This document shows positions 1-7,913 of a stretch of 39,324 nucleotides of DNA, piece by piece; the stretch's first letter is position 1; every line of letters starts with the position of its first letter. The notes under the pieces are model-generated. The model made no database searches. It worked only from the letters and a program-made list of their open reading frames with translations, and had not been told where the DNA came from. Where the stretch lies: contig CAJMMN010000022.1 of the NCBI GenBank assembly GCA_905214525.1, positions 1 through 39,324 on the forward strand, written 5' to 3'. The stretch comes from an uncultured bacterium (GTDB lineage Bacteria; Actinomycetota; Coriobacteriia; Coriobacteriales; Coriobacteriaceae). The position numbers and the translations under genes were made by a program.

Positions 1-193
1 TGAGGTACTCGAGCTGCATGAGCTCGTCCCAGGTGCCGCCGACGCCCATCAGGAAGACGGCGTCGTAGCCCTCGTCGGCGACCTTGTCGGCAAGGGCGGT
101 CATCTTCTTGCCGGTCTCGTAGAGCGCCTTGCCGTCCTCGAGGTAGCCCTCCTGGTCGAAATGCATGATCTCGATCTTCTCGGTTTCCTTCAT
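1..193 (-). CDS. SIS-domain sugar-phosphate protein, N-terminal part (cut by window edge)
   Basis: Only the first 64 or so codons are present; the gene runs off the left edge. The start is the ATG at 193, preceded by a good ribosome binding site (AAAGGAG, about 6 bases upstream). The visible protein has a charged N-terminus, then a helix and a VFLMGVGGTWDE segment, which fits the first beta strand and glycine-rich phosphosugar-binding loop of a SIS domain. It lies 60 bp downstream of another SIS-domain gene on the same strand. SIS pairs of this kind with HutC-type regulators are found in fructosamine (fructoselysine/glucoselysine 6-phosphate) deglycase operons and in amino-sugar catabolism. 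The exact substrate cannot be read from this fragment. Confidence 0.7.
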   Translation of the reverse strand, partial: MKETEKIEIMHFDQEGYLEDGKALYETGKKMTALADKVADEGYDAVFLMGVGGTWDELMQLEYL

Positions 194-253
194 TTGCTTC
201 TCCTTTCTGGGGTTGTCTCCACATCCCCCATGCCAACGGGCATCAAAACCCGC

Positions 254-1369
254 TTACATTCCGTAACACTCGGCCGCTTTGGCCTTAAGCGCATTGACTG
301 ACTCTTCGTAGCCCTCTGCCTTGACCTCCATCTGTTTGGAGACGGCATCGAGATACGGGTGCACGTCCCATGACTTCAGACGCTCGGCGATTATTGCCGC
401 AATCGTCTGGAAGAACACAAGATTGGGAATTGCGCTGAGCAGCGGAGCCACCTGAGGCACCGCAACCTCGTGAGCCCTACCCCTGGGATGGGCCGTGAGC
501 AGCACCGTTTTTGTCGTAACGTTCGATAGTGCATCGGCGATATTCGCAAGACGCTCCGACCCTTGCGGATCGTCGACGATAAACACCAGGTAACCTGGGG
601 TTATCTGCATCTCGGGACCGTGGACGAACTCCTCGCCCTCGTGATGCATGGCAGGAATCTTGATGGTCTCGCTCAGCTTGAGGGCCGCCTCTTCGGCAAC
701 GCCATAGTTGGGGCCGTTGCCGACGACCATGGCGGGCATGTGCTCAGAAAGCTCGAGCATGCGGTCTTGGACATATGCCTCGGCGATCTTGCACATCACG
801 GCATTGGCCTGGATAGCCTCGCGCAGGTCGTCAAGACGCTGGGCAACGCCCTTGGCGTCAATCGTTCCGCGCGCCTGACCACAGTAAATACCAAAGAGCA
901 CCAGGTACTCAACGAGAACCTCGACGCCCAGAGTCACAAAGTCCACCGACTCGACACCCACACCGTAGTCAAGAACGATGTCAGCGTGTTCCTTGATGGG
1001 TGCCTCGACGTTTGCCGTGAGCGCAACTGCAGCCATATCGTGCGCGCGCATGTAATCAAGAGCCGCGATCGTATTGGTCGAATAGCCGCTCTGCGAAACG
1101 GCAATGTTGAGCGCATGCTGCGGATAGGTGTGCTCAAAATCGACGAAGGCCTCGGGCGTCACAACGGACACCTGCATTTGCAGGGTATCTTGCAGGTAAT
1201 CGCGGGCGCAATCGGCGGCATGGCGCGACGAACCCGAAGCAACGATGCGCAGCGCGTCAAAAGAACCGGACTGGAAAATATCAACGAGCTGCGCTACCAG
1301 CTCAGACGAACGCTCGAGGTTCTCTCCCATACGCACATGGGCAAGCTGAACGTAATCGAGCATCTTCAT
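254..1369 (-). CDS. SIS-domain phosphosugar isomerase/deglycase
   Basis: About 371 residues with two SIS domains, like the isomerase half of GlmS and the FrlB/AgaS families. The first SIS domain has the segment RIVASGSSRHAA and a serine-rich AVSQSGYSTNT phosphosugar loop. The second has MVVGNGPNYGVAEEAALKLSETIKIPA followed by HHEGEEFVHGPE, where the glutamate and histidine match the catalytic region of this superfamily. The glutaminase domain of GlmS is absent, so ammonia transfer from glutamine is unlikely; ring opening, isomerisation or deglycation of a 6-phosphosugar is likely. The ATG at 1369 is chosen over an upstream in-frame start because GAGGTGAG lies 3 bases before it. It is probably co-transcribed with the GntR genes upstream and the second SIS gene downstream. 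The substrate is not determined. Confidence 0.75.
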   Translation of the reverse strand: MKMLDYVQLAHVRMGENLERSSELVAQLVDIFQSGSFDALRIVASGSSRHAADCARDYLQDTLQMQVSVVTPEAFVDFEHTYPQHALNIAVSQSGYSTNTIAALDYMRAHDMAAVALTANVEAPIKEHADIVLDYGVGVESVDFVTLGVEVLVEYLVLFGIYCGQARGTIDAKGVAQRLDDLREAIQANAVMCKIAEAYVQDRMLELSEHMPAMVVGNGPNYGVAEEAALKLSETIKIPAMHHEGEEFVHGPEMQITPGYLVFIVDDPQGSERLANIADALSNVTTKTVLLTAHPRGRAHEVAVPQVAPLLSAIPNLVFFQTIAAIIAERLKSWDVHPYLDAVSKQMEVKAEGYEESVNALKAKAAECYGM

Positions 1370-1394
1370 CGTCTCACCTCGTAACAAATCATTA

Positions 1395-1439
1395 GTATTT
1401 GATACCAATCACAGTTACAGGTTACGGCTTTTTGATACC
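1395..1439. promoter_or_regulatory. Probable GntR/HutC operators upstream of the SIS genes
   Basis: The sequence GTATTTGATAC (1395-1405) is a perfect inverted repeat around three central bases. The 9-mer TTTGATACC occurs twice, at 1398-1406 and 1431-1439, 33 bp apart (about three helical turns). The sites lie 26-70 bp upstream of the SIS gene start, between it and two GntR/UTRA regulator genes. Such short AT-rich dyads are typical HutC-subfamily operators. Which of the two regulators binds is inference. Confidence 0.4.
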
Positions 1440-1563
1440 TCTTTGTCGATTAATTTATCCCCATCGGCGAACGGTCGATTTTGAGCCATGTAAGGCTGTA
1501 TATGCAGTCTGCTCAACGAATCAAAATTCCGTCAGCTTTTCAGCCCGTTATGCAAAAAACCAG

Positions 1564-2277
1564 CTAGTACGTATAGGTATATCCACCCGCATCACCGCGG
1601 TTAAACGACTTGACGTACTCGATCGCCTGGCCGCTCGCATCGAAGCTCACGCACTCAAGCGTCAAGGCAAGATCGCCCTGCTCCAGTCCAAGCAGGCCGG
1701 CATCTCGCGCGCCCAGCGCTTCGATATCGAGCTTTTCCTGTGCCATGACCGGCTTTCGGCCCAACATCTCATAGGTCTCGTACAAACTGAAGACCGACAC
1801 GTCAATATCTTCGATTGTGGGAAACAGCAGGCACGGGATGAACGCCATCTCAATCGATACAGGATCGCCGTTGACGCAGTTCAAACGCCGAATCGAATAC
1901 AGCAAATCGTCCTCGGCAATGCCAAACAGGTTGGCATAATATGGACCCGCATAACGCTTGGAACGCGCGAGGATGCGGACGGACGGCTCGCCGCCCGAAG
2001 CACGAACTGATTCGCGAAAGCCTCCCGTTCGCTCGTAGGCAACGGGCACTTTCTGTGCCACAAACGCGCCCTTTCCGCGGACGCGTCGAATCTGCCCACG
2101 CCGAACCAGCTCATCGACAGCGCTTCGGATGGTCAAGCGCGTCGTACCAAATTCCTCGGCGAGGTCTTTTTCGGACGGAATCATGGAACCCGTAGGATAT
2201 ATACCGCGCTCGATACGCTCCTCGATGCGGCGTCGAATGCGCATATAAACCGGGGTGGCATCTACTGTTTCAGCCAT
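1564..2277 (-). CDS. GntR family (HutC/UTRA) transcriptional regulator
   Basis: 237 residues, usual for the family. Residues 10-75 form a winged helix-turn-helix typical of GntR proteins (IPSEKDLAEEFGTTRLTIR, then RGQIRRVRGKGAFV). Residues 90-235 form a UTRA effector-binding domain, which usually senses a phosphorylated sugar or amino-sugar. The start overlaps the end of the preceding GntR gene by 16 bp, implying translational coupling. It lies directly upstream of two SIS-domain enzymes, whose expression it probably controls. The C-terminus is tyrosine-rich (GGYTYTY). Confidence 0.9.
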   Translation of the reverse strand: MAETVDATPVYMRIRRRIEERIERGIYPTGSMIPSEKDLAEEFGTTRLTIRSAVDELVRRGQIRRVRGKGAFVAQKVPVAYERTGGFRESVRASGGEPSVRILARSKRYAGPYYANLFGIAEDDLLYSIRRLNCVNGDPVSIEMAFIPCLLFPTIEDIDVSVFSLYETYEMLGRKPVMAQEKLDIEALGARDAGLLGLEQGDLALTLECVSFDASGQAIEYVKSFNRGDAGGYTYTY

Positions 2278-3029
2278 TGTTCACCTGCCACGCTCCTCAT
2301 GCCGTTCTTTTCGCCGTTATCGGCAAAGCGGAACTTTGTGGGCAAAATCACCGATTTGCAATGCTCCACAAAACGCATGTCCTTATCAAATTCTATCGTG
2401 CTCTCATAGAACACCGGCGTTCCCTCTTCTTGCTGGAGCAACTCGGCCTCTTCGGCGTTCAAACGCGAGATGGAGATATGCTCACGTCCATGCTCAACGC
2501 GCACGCCACCTTCTTTGAGCAAGACATCGTAAAGGCTCTCACACTCAAAATCGTGATCGGGAAGCGAGGGGCACAGGGACAGGTTAACGTGAGCCGTCTC
2601 GATTGACGCCGGCTCGCCCTCAATAAGTCGAACACGCTGCATGCGGAGCAAAGGAGCGCCTACAGCAACCCCAAGCTTGTCGGCAAGCGCCTCATCCGCC
2701 TCGATGGCCCCGGTGGAAACCAGACGAGAAGAGGGGTGCAGGCCGGCAGTCCGCACAGCATCGGAGAAGTTATACGTTTCCTGAAAGATATTGAGCGGTT
2801 TGGGAGGACACACATACGTACCCGATCCGCGACGGCTCTCGAGCGTTCCACACGAGATGAGCCGCGTGATACCGGCGCGCAACGCCGTACGCGAAACGCC
2901 AATCTCTTCGCACAGCACGCGCTCGGCCGGCAGGCGATCGCCGCCGGCAAGCTGATGGTGCTGGATATACCAAAGAATCCCCTCAACAGCACGATCTTTG
3001 GGGGGAATTGCATAAGATTCGCCTGCCAT
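2262..3029 (-). CDS. GntR family (HutC/UTRA) transcriptional regulator
   Basis: 255 residues from the ATG at 3029, chosen because GAGGAG lies 8 bases upstream; a longer in-frame start has no such site. Residues 8-75 are a GntR winged helix (LPAERVLCEEIGVSRTALRAGI, then SRRGSGTYV). The rest is a UTRA ligand-binding domain (LLRMQRVRLIEGEPASIE, then FYESTIEFDKDMRFVEHCKSV). It overlaps the next GntR gene by 16 bp. Two different UTRA regulators in one transcript next to two SIS enzymes suggests that two related sugar-phosphate signals are read, or that one regulator controls genes beyond the window. Confidence 0.88.
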   Translation of the reverse strand: MAGESYAIPPKDRAVEGILWYIQHHQLAGGDRLPAERVLCEEIGVSRTALRAGITRLISCGTLESRRGSGTYVCPPKPLNIFQETYNFSDAVRTAGLHPSSRLVSTGAIEADEALADKLGVAVGAPLLRMQRVRLIEGEPASIETAHVNLSLCPSLPDHDFECESLYDVLLKEGGVRVEHGREHISISRLNAEEAELLQQEEGTPVFYESTIEFDKDMRFVEHCKSVILPTKFRFADNGEKNGMRSVAGEQWLKQ

Positions 3030-3067
3030 TGCACAGACTCCTCGTTCAGAAACGTATGTCGCCAAAA

Positions 3068-3556
3068 TTAGGCCAGACCACCCATGGCATCAAATTCGGC
3101 CTTGATCTTCTCGGCGACATTCCGATACGACTTATACAGGCTTGAATCGCGTTTGACTTCATCGGTCATAACGGGAATCTCTAGTTTGGAAACCTCGTCT
3201 TTTCCCGTCTGAACCGCCACAACAACGCCCATACCAAGACACATATTACGCTTGGCTGCGTTCATTTTTGCCGCCTTAGCGGGATTTGCCAGAATACGCT
3301 GGGCAAATTCCTGTTTAGAGACCGCTTCATCGGCCTCCGGATCGCCCGCCTCGGCCACTTCGCACTGCAACACGTCCGCATAGTCAAAAATCTTCGGCTC
3401 GCCGCCGCGCTGATGTACGGCCCACTTGCGACGCGTGGCATCCTGGTAGATAGCCGGCAAAAACGTAAACCGCGGCGGGTCCAAAATCGTATCCGTGATG
3501 GTAAACACATCGGGATCAAAGGCATCCTGCGGGTTTTTCTTCTTGAACAGCCCCAT
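3068..3556 (-). CDS. Conserved-looking hypothetical protein, cytoplasmic
   Basis: 162 residues from the ATG at 3556, which has GGAGAGG 5 bases upstream. I do not recognise the family. There is no signal peptide or membrane segment. It begins with a basic stretch (MGLFKKKNPQDAF), has an aromatic/proline-rich strand region (ILDPPRFTFLPAIYQD) and a lysine/alanine-rich helix near residues 100-120, and ends in a helix (YRNVAEKIKAEFDAMGGLA). It ends 38 bp before the GntR gene on the same strand and may be the first gene of that operon. Codon use matches its neighbours. Confidence 0.6.
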   Translation of the reverse strand: MGLFKKKNPQDAFDPDVFTITDTILDPPRFTFLPAIYQDATRRKWAVHQRGGEPKIFDYADVLQCEVAEAGDPEADEAVSKQEFAQRILANPAKAAKMNAAKRNMCLGMGVVVAVQTGKDEVSKLEIPVMTDEVKRDSSLYKSYRNVAEKIKAEFDAMGGLA

Positions 3557-3677
3557 ATCAGCCTCTCCTACTAACATTTAACAACTCAAGCTGAATATAG
3601 CACCAATTTCAAGCCGCCACCTCACCCTATCGGTACGCGGCGTCTATGGCTCGCCCAGCGGAAAAGTTCACGGACGA

Positions 3678-3752
3678 GGGCCGGGGAGGCATACTTTGTT
3701 TTGAGAAGTGGGCTTCGCGAACTTCTCAAAACAAAGTATGCCTCCCCGGCCC
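3678..3752. repeat. Perfect long hairpin, core family I (copy A)
   Basis: The two 32-base arms (3678-3709 and 3721-3752) are exactly complementary, around an 11-base loop GGGCTTCGCGA. The inner core (GAGAAGT, loop, ACTTCTC) is shared with the hairpin at 3864-3946 in reverse orientation, but the outer arms differ completely. It lies in a 412 bp non-coding gap between the hypothetical gene start and the xfp stop. There is no U-run on either side, so it is not a standard terminator. Confidence 0.9.
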
Positions 3753-3863
3753 CGGCAATGTAATCTTGGCTGATCCTAGTTGGATGCACGATCCACAAGG
3801 CAGCAACAGCCAAGTCCCCATTACATTAAAAAATATCAGCGCCGAAGATCGAAACGGTCGAGA

Positions 3864-3946
3864 GGGCCGCCTCCGGGCGGGTGCCTTCCTCTGAGAAGTT
3901 CGCGAAGCCCACTTCTCAGAGGAAGGCACCCGCCCGGAGGCGGCCC
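3864..3946. repeat. Perfect long hairpin, core family I (copy B)
   Basis: The two 36-base arms (3864-3899 and 3911-3946) are exactly complementary around an 11-base loop TCGCGAAGCCC, the reverse complement of the loop in copy A. The shared core is 27 bp (TGAGAAGT, loop, ACTTCTCA). The remaining arm sequence is GC-rich and unrelated to copy A. It ends 22 bp from the xfp stop codon, so it forms part of the 3' region of the xfp transcript. Confidence 0.9.
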
Positions 3947-3968
3947 CAGCGCGAGACCGTCCCGGATG

Positions 3969-6497
3969 CTATTCGTTGTCGCCTGCGGTCATCTGCGTTG
4001 CGGAGAGCGTGCCGTCGGCGGCAGTTGCAGCTGCAGCGTCGGGCCAGACCCAGTCGGTAAAGGCCGGGTGATCGAAGCCCTCGTCGCACGCGAACTCAAA
4101 GGCCTCGGTGCGGAATGCCTCCCACTCGTCAATCTGCTCTGTAAACTTGTCGGCGTCGACCATGCGCAGCACGTCGGCGGCCAGGGCCCAGCGGTCCATG
4201 TTGTTCAGACGCAGCATGTCGAACGGCGTGGTCGTGGAGCCCTTCTCCTCGTAGCCGTGGACGCGGAAGGCGTCGTGGCCGGGGCGGTTCCAGATCAGGC
4301 GGCGAATCGTGCCGGCATAGGCGTGGAATGCGAAGAGCACGGGCTTCTCGCCGCAACCGAACAGCTCAGCCCAGCGCTCATCGCTGATGGCCTGGTCGTT
4401 CTCGCAGACGTTCTGGATCTTGAGCAGATCGACCACGTTGACAAACCACACCTTAATGCCCAGCTTGCGCAGCATATCGGTTGCAGCCAGGGCCTCGAGC
4501 GTCGGCACGTCGCCGCACGTGGCGACCACGACGTCGGCCTCGGCGAGCGAGTCGGCAGTCGATGCCCACTCCCAAGCCGCGACACCCTCGGCGAGCTCGG
4601 CGCAGGCCTCGTCAACCGTCTGGAAAGTCGGAGCAGGCTGCTTGCCGCAGAAAATGGCGTTGACGCAGTCGGTGGACTGATAGACGCGCTCGGCCACAGC
4701 GAGGGCCATGTTGGCGTCGGCCGGATAGTAAGCATTCACGATATGCGTGTCGTTGGCCTTGTTGAGCAGCAGGTCGATAAAGCCGGGGTCCTGGTGCGAG
4801 AAGCCGTTGTGGTCCTGACGCCAAACATGGCTCGACAGCAAAATGTTGAGTCCGCTGATGGGAGCACGCCACGGAATCTCGCGCTTGGTGGCCTCGAGCC
4901 ACTTGCAGTGCTGGTTGACCATGGAATCGACCACGTGCACAAAGCTCTCGTAGGAGCTCCACACGCCGGAGCGTCCGGTGAGCACGTAGGCCTCGAGGAA
5001 GCCTTCGCACTGGTGCTCGGACAGCTGCTCGACGACCTTACCGGAGCCGGCCAGCAGCTCGTCGTTGGCCTCGTCCTCGTAGAAGCCGGCATCCCACTGC
5101 TTCTTGGTCACCTTGTAGGCGGCCTGCAGGCGGTTGGACGCGGTCTCGTCGGGGCCAAAGATGCGGAAATCGTCCATGTTCTTGGCCAGAACGTCGGCAG
5201 TGTACTCACCAAAGACGCGAGCGGCCTCGGTGGAGCCCCAGCCATGGCCCTTCTCGGCGACGGGGATCTCGTGGGCGTGAATATCGGGGAGCTCGAGCTC
5301 GCGACGCACCTTACCGCCATTCGCGTTGGGGTTGGCGCCGATGCGCAGCTCGCCGGTCGGCATAAAGGCCGTCACCTCGGGGCGCACCTGGCCCTCGGGC
5401 GTAAAGAGCTCCTCGGGCTTGTAGGAACGCAGCCACTCGCGCAGCACGCGGAAGTGCTCGTGGGTGTCCTTGGCACTCGCCAGCGGCACCTGATGCGCGC
5501 GCCAGGAGTCCTCGGTCTTCTTGCCGTCGATCTGCTTGGGGCAGGTCCAGCCCTTGGGCGTGCGGAACACAATCATGGGGTAGGCCGGGCGGACCACGGT
5601 CTCGCCTGCGGCGGCCTGGGCCTGCGCGGTTGCCTTGATGTCACAGATCTCATCGAAGACCTGCTCAAACAGGGCAGCGAAACGCGCATGAATGCTTGCG
5701 TGGCTCTCGTCGTCAAAGCCGGCGACAAAGAAGTGCGGCTTATAGCCCATGCCCTCAAAGAACTTGGTGAGCTCTTCGTCGGACACGCGGGCGAGGATGG
5801 TGGGGTTGGCGATCTTGTAGCCGTTGAGGTGCAGGATCGGCAAAACGATACCGTCGGTTGCCGGGTTCACGAGCTTGTTGGATTGCCAAGAGGTCGCGAG
5901 CGGGCCGGTCTCGGACTCGCCGTCGCCCACCACGGCCACGGCCAACAGGCTCGGGTTGTCCATGACGGCACCGTAAGCGTGGCTGAGCGTGTAGCCGAGC
6001 TCGCCGCCCTCGTGGATGGAACCGGGCGTCTCGGGCGCAAAGTGGCTCGGGATGCCGCCGGGATAGGAGAACTGGCGGAAGAACTTCTGCAGGCCTGCCT
6101 CGTCATTGGTGATGTCGGGGCGAATCTCGCGGTAGGTGCCGTCGAGCAGCGACTGAGCAGTACCGGCGGGGCCACCGTGACCAGGGCCCATCAAGAAGAT
6201 AGCATTCTGGTTGTGGTCGGCGATCAGTCGATTGACGTGACCGAACAGGAAGTTGATGCCGGGCGTGGTGCCCCAGTGGCCAACCAGGCGGTGCTTAACG
6301 TCCGGACGACCGAAGTCGCGCACCTCACCGGTTTTCTCGTCGACAAAGTCGGGGCGCATTAGCGGGTTAGAGCGAAGGTAGATCTGACCGACGGACAGAT
6401 AGTTCGATGCGCGCCAATACAGGTCGACGCCCTCGAGCTCGGAAGCCGGCACCTCGTGGCCCAGCTTTTGCCACGGCGTCCCCAGTGTTTTAGCCAT
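3969..6497 (-). CDS. xfp: Xylulose-5-phosphate/fructose-6-phosphate phosphoketolase
   Basis: 842 residues, full length for this thiamine-diphosphate enzyme. It splits xylulose 5-phosphate (and in many members fructose 6-phosphate) with phosphate into acetyl-phosphate plus glyceraldehyde 3-phosphate or erythrose 4-phosphate. The N-terminal block (LYWRASNYLSVGQIYL, then HWGTTPGINFLFGHVNRLI and GPGHGGPA) is diagnostic. The ThDP/Mg motif is GDGESETGPLATSWQSNK. Further family blocks are FRTPKGWTCP, the SSHVWRQDHNGFSHQDPGF region and the C-terminal HGYEEKGSTTTPFDM. The start has GAAGGG 9 bases upstream. It is probably regulated by a LacI-type repressor through paired operators at 6567-6599; the LacI gene itself ends 204 bp upstream. 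It supplies acetyl-phosphate for ATP in a fermenter. Confidence 0.97.
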   Translation of the reverse strand: MAKTLGTPWQKLGHEVPASELEGVDLYWRASNYLSVGQIYLRSNPLMRPDFVDEKTGEVRDFGRPDVKHRLVGHWGTTPGINFLFGHVNRLIADHNQNAIFLMGPGHGGPAGTAQSLLDGTYREIRPDITNDEAGLQKFFRQFSYPGGIPSHFAPETPGSIHEGGELGYTLSHAYGAVMDNPSLLAVAVVGDGESETGPLATSWQSNKLVNPATDGIVLPILHLNGYKIANPTILARVSDEELTKFFEGMGYKPHFFVAGFDDESHASIHARFAALFEQVFDEICDIKATAQAQAAAGETVVRPAYPMIVFRTPKGWTCPKQIDGKKTEDSWRAHQVPLASAKDTHEHFRVLREWLRSYKPEELFTPEGQVRPEVTAFMPTGELRIGANPNANGGKVRRELELPDIHAHEIPVAEKGHGWGSTEAARVFGEYTADVLAKNMDDFRIFGPDETASNRLQAAYKVTKKQWDAGFYEDEANDELLAGSGKVVEQLSEHQCEGFLEAYVLTGRSGVWSSYESFVHVVDSMVNQHCKWLEATKREIPWRAPISGLNILLSSHVWRQDHNGFSHQDPGFIDLLLNKANDTHIVNAYYPADANMALAVAERVYQSTDCVNAIFCGKQPAPTFQTVDEACAELAEGVAAWEWASTADSLAEADVVVATCGDVPTLEALAATDMLRKLGIKVWFVNVVDLLKIQNVCENDQAISDERWAELFGCGEKPVLFAFHAYAGTIRRLIWNRPGHDAFRVHGYEEKGSTTTPFDMLRLNNMDRWALAADVLRMVDADKFTEQIDEWEAFRTEAFEFACDEGFDHPAFTDWVWPDAAAATAADGTLSATQMTAGDNE

Positions 6498-6555
6498 TGT
6501 TTATGTCCCTTCGCTGTGCGGTCACCCTCCAATACGGCAACCTTTCGTTGGGACC

Positions 6556-6599
6556 AGTATATTTGCTAAAACGTTTTATCATGGTGAAAAAACGTTTTA
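6556..6599 (-). promoter_or_regulatory. xfp promoter with two LacI-family operators
   Basis: Two near-identical palindromes, TAAAACGTTTTA (6567-6578) and AAAAACGTTTTA (6588-6599), have centres 21 bp apart, exactly two helical turns. The central CG and AT-rich flanks are the hallmark of LacI/GalR-family operators. On the minus strand a -10-like TATACT (6556-6561) lies just downstream of the first palindrome, so bound repressor would cover the promoter. I see no good -35 element. The likely ligand is the LacI protein encoded at 6702-7730, by position. Confidence 0.7.
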
Positions 6600-6701
6600 C
6601 CACCCTTATCAATCCCATCGATTAGCAAAACGCGACATTCACCTGCGGCGTTGATTGTCACAGGTGCTCCACATTCGGTCTCTGCAAATTGGTAAACGTG
6701 T

Positions 6702-7730
6702 TTAGTTGTGTTTAGTAAGCTCGAGCACGCTGTCCTTAACGATAAGCTCCGGCTCCAGAACGACCTCTTCGGCACGCCTGCCGCCCCTACCGGCAAGACG
6801 CTTGGACATGCAGCCAAAAGCATGCTCCGCAAGGACACCAGGGTCCTGCTCAATCGCGGTCAGTGCCGGCTCAAAGAGAACGTCGGCCGCCGAGTTGTCA
6901 TAGCTCACCACCGAGATATCGCCCGGGATGCTCTTCCCCATCTCGTGCAAGCGCTTGAGCAAACCGAGGGCAATGTTATCCGAGCTTGCGAACACGGCAG
7001 TGGCGTCAGTTGCGAGCACTGCCTCCGAGGCCTCGTATGCGCTCGGAATGTAGTACTCGCTCTCAAACTCCAAACGCGCGTCGATCGGCAGGCCAACCTC
7101 GCGCAGCGCGCGCTCATAGCCGGCAAGTCGCTTGCGACCCGTATTGGAACGGCGGGCATTAACCAGGCAGGCAATACGGCGGTGGCCTTGCTCGATCAGA
7201 TAGCGGGTGGCCATATAGCCGCCCATCTCGTGGTCGAACATCACCTTGTCGCACTCGAGCCCCTCAATGGCACGGTCGACCATTACGGCCGGGATGGGCA
7301 GGTGGCTGACCTCTTCGCGCAGGGCGCGGTCATCGGAGAACTCGTCACCCACCACCAGGAAGACGCCATCAACGCCGCGCGTCACCAGCTGGCGCAGCAG
7401 CTCCAGATCGTCATCGGCGCTTCCGCCCGAGCTGGTAATGAAGAGCGCATAGCCGTCCTCGCGGCAGCGCTTTTCCAGGCTACCGGCGAGCGAGGCAAAA
7501 AAGCGGCTCTCGATGTTAGGGACGATAAGGCCCAGCGTGCGCGACTCGCGCATGACCAGGCTGCGCGCAATCTGGTTGGGAACATAGTGGTTGCGCGCCG
7601 CGACCTCTTTGATGAGCTTGCGGTTTTCTTCCGAGATGCGACAGGGCCGATTATTGAGAACAAGCGAGACCGACGAGGGGGAAAGCCCCACCTCCTGGGC
7701 GATCTGCTTGAGGGTGACTTTGTTGGCCAT
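6702..7730 (-). CDS. LacI family transcriptional regulator
   Basis: 342 residues, standard for the family. Residues 5-50 form the LacI helix-turn-helix and hinge helix (VTLKQIAQEVGLSPSSVSLVLN, then VPNQIARSLV). Residues 60-335 form a periplasmic-binding-protein-like effector domain (LGLIVPNIESRFFASLAGSLE, FASSDNIALGLL and DISVVSYDNS). GGAAGGAG lies just before the ATG. A -10-like TATACT is at 7766-7771 on the minus strand, in the 183 bp divergent region shared with murB. The next gene downstream is xfp, whose promoter has two LacI-type palindromes, so regulation of phosphoketolase by a sugar or sugar-phosphate is the best guess. Confidence 0.93.
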   Translation of the reverse strand: MANKVTLKQIAQEVGLSPSSVSLVLNNRPCRISEENRKLIKEVAARNHYVPNQIARSLVMRESRTLGLIVPNIESRFFASLAGSLEKRCREDGYALFITSSGGSADDDLELLRQLVTRGVDGVFLVVGDEFSDDRALREEVSHLPIPAVMVDRAIEGLECDKVMFDHEMGGYMATRYLIEQGHRRIACLVNARRSNTGRKRLAGYERALREVGLPIDARLEFESEYYIPSAYEASEAVLATDATAVFASSDNIALGLLKRLHEMGKSIPGDISVVSYDNSAADVLFEPALTAIEQDPGVLAEHAFGCMSKRLAGRGGRRAEEVVLEPELIVKDSVLELTKHN

Positions 7731-7913
7731 CTCGCTCCTTCCGGGTTTACGCGCAATCTCTTGAAAGTATAGCGACTACCCCTCTACCTCGGTGATAAAC
7801 ACTTTACCAATCCGGTGGACGGCTGTTTTATCGCCGCCAGCGCACCAAATCCGTCCGGGTGGGGTATATTGCAATCGATTGATGACAACGACCACCAAAA
7901 GGCGGATATTCGT

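Noticed and set aside
3780..6362. An 860-codon open frame on the plus strand, antisense to xfp
   Set aside because: Its translation has no recognisable domain and mirrors the codon bias of xfp on the other strand. GC-rich genes often leave such open antisense frames. xfp matches its family over its full length.
7815..7913. A longer N-terminus for murB
   Set aside because: The extra 33 codons overlap the promoter region and have no ribosome binding site; the ATG at 7914 has AAGGCGG upstream and fits the family length.
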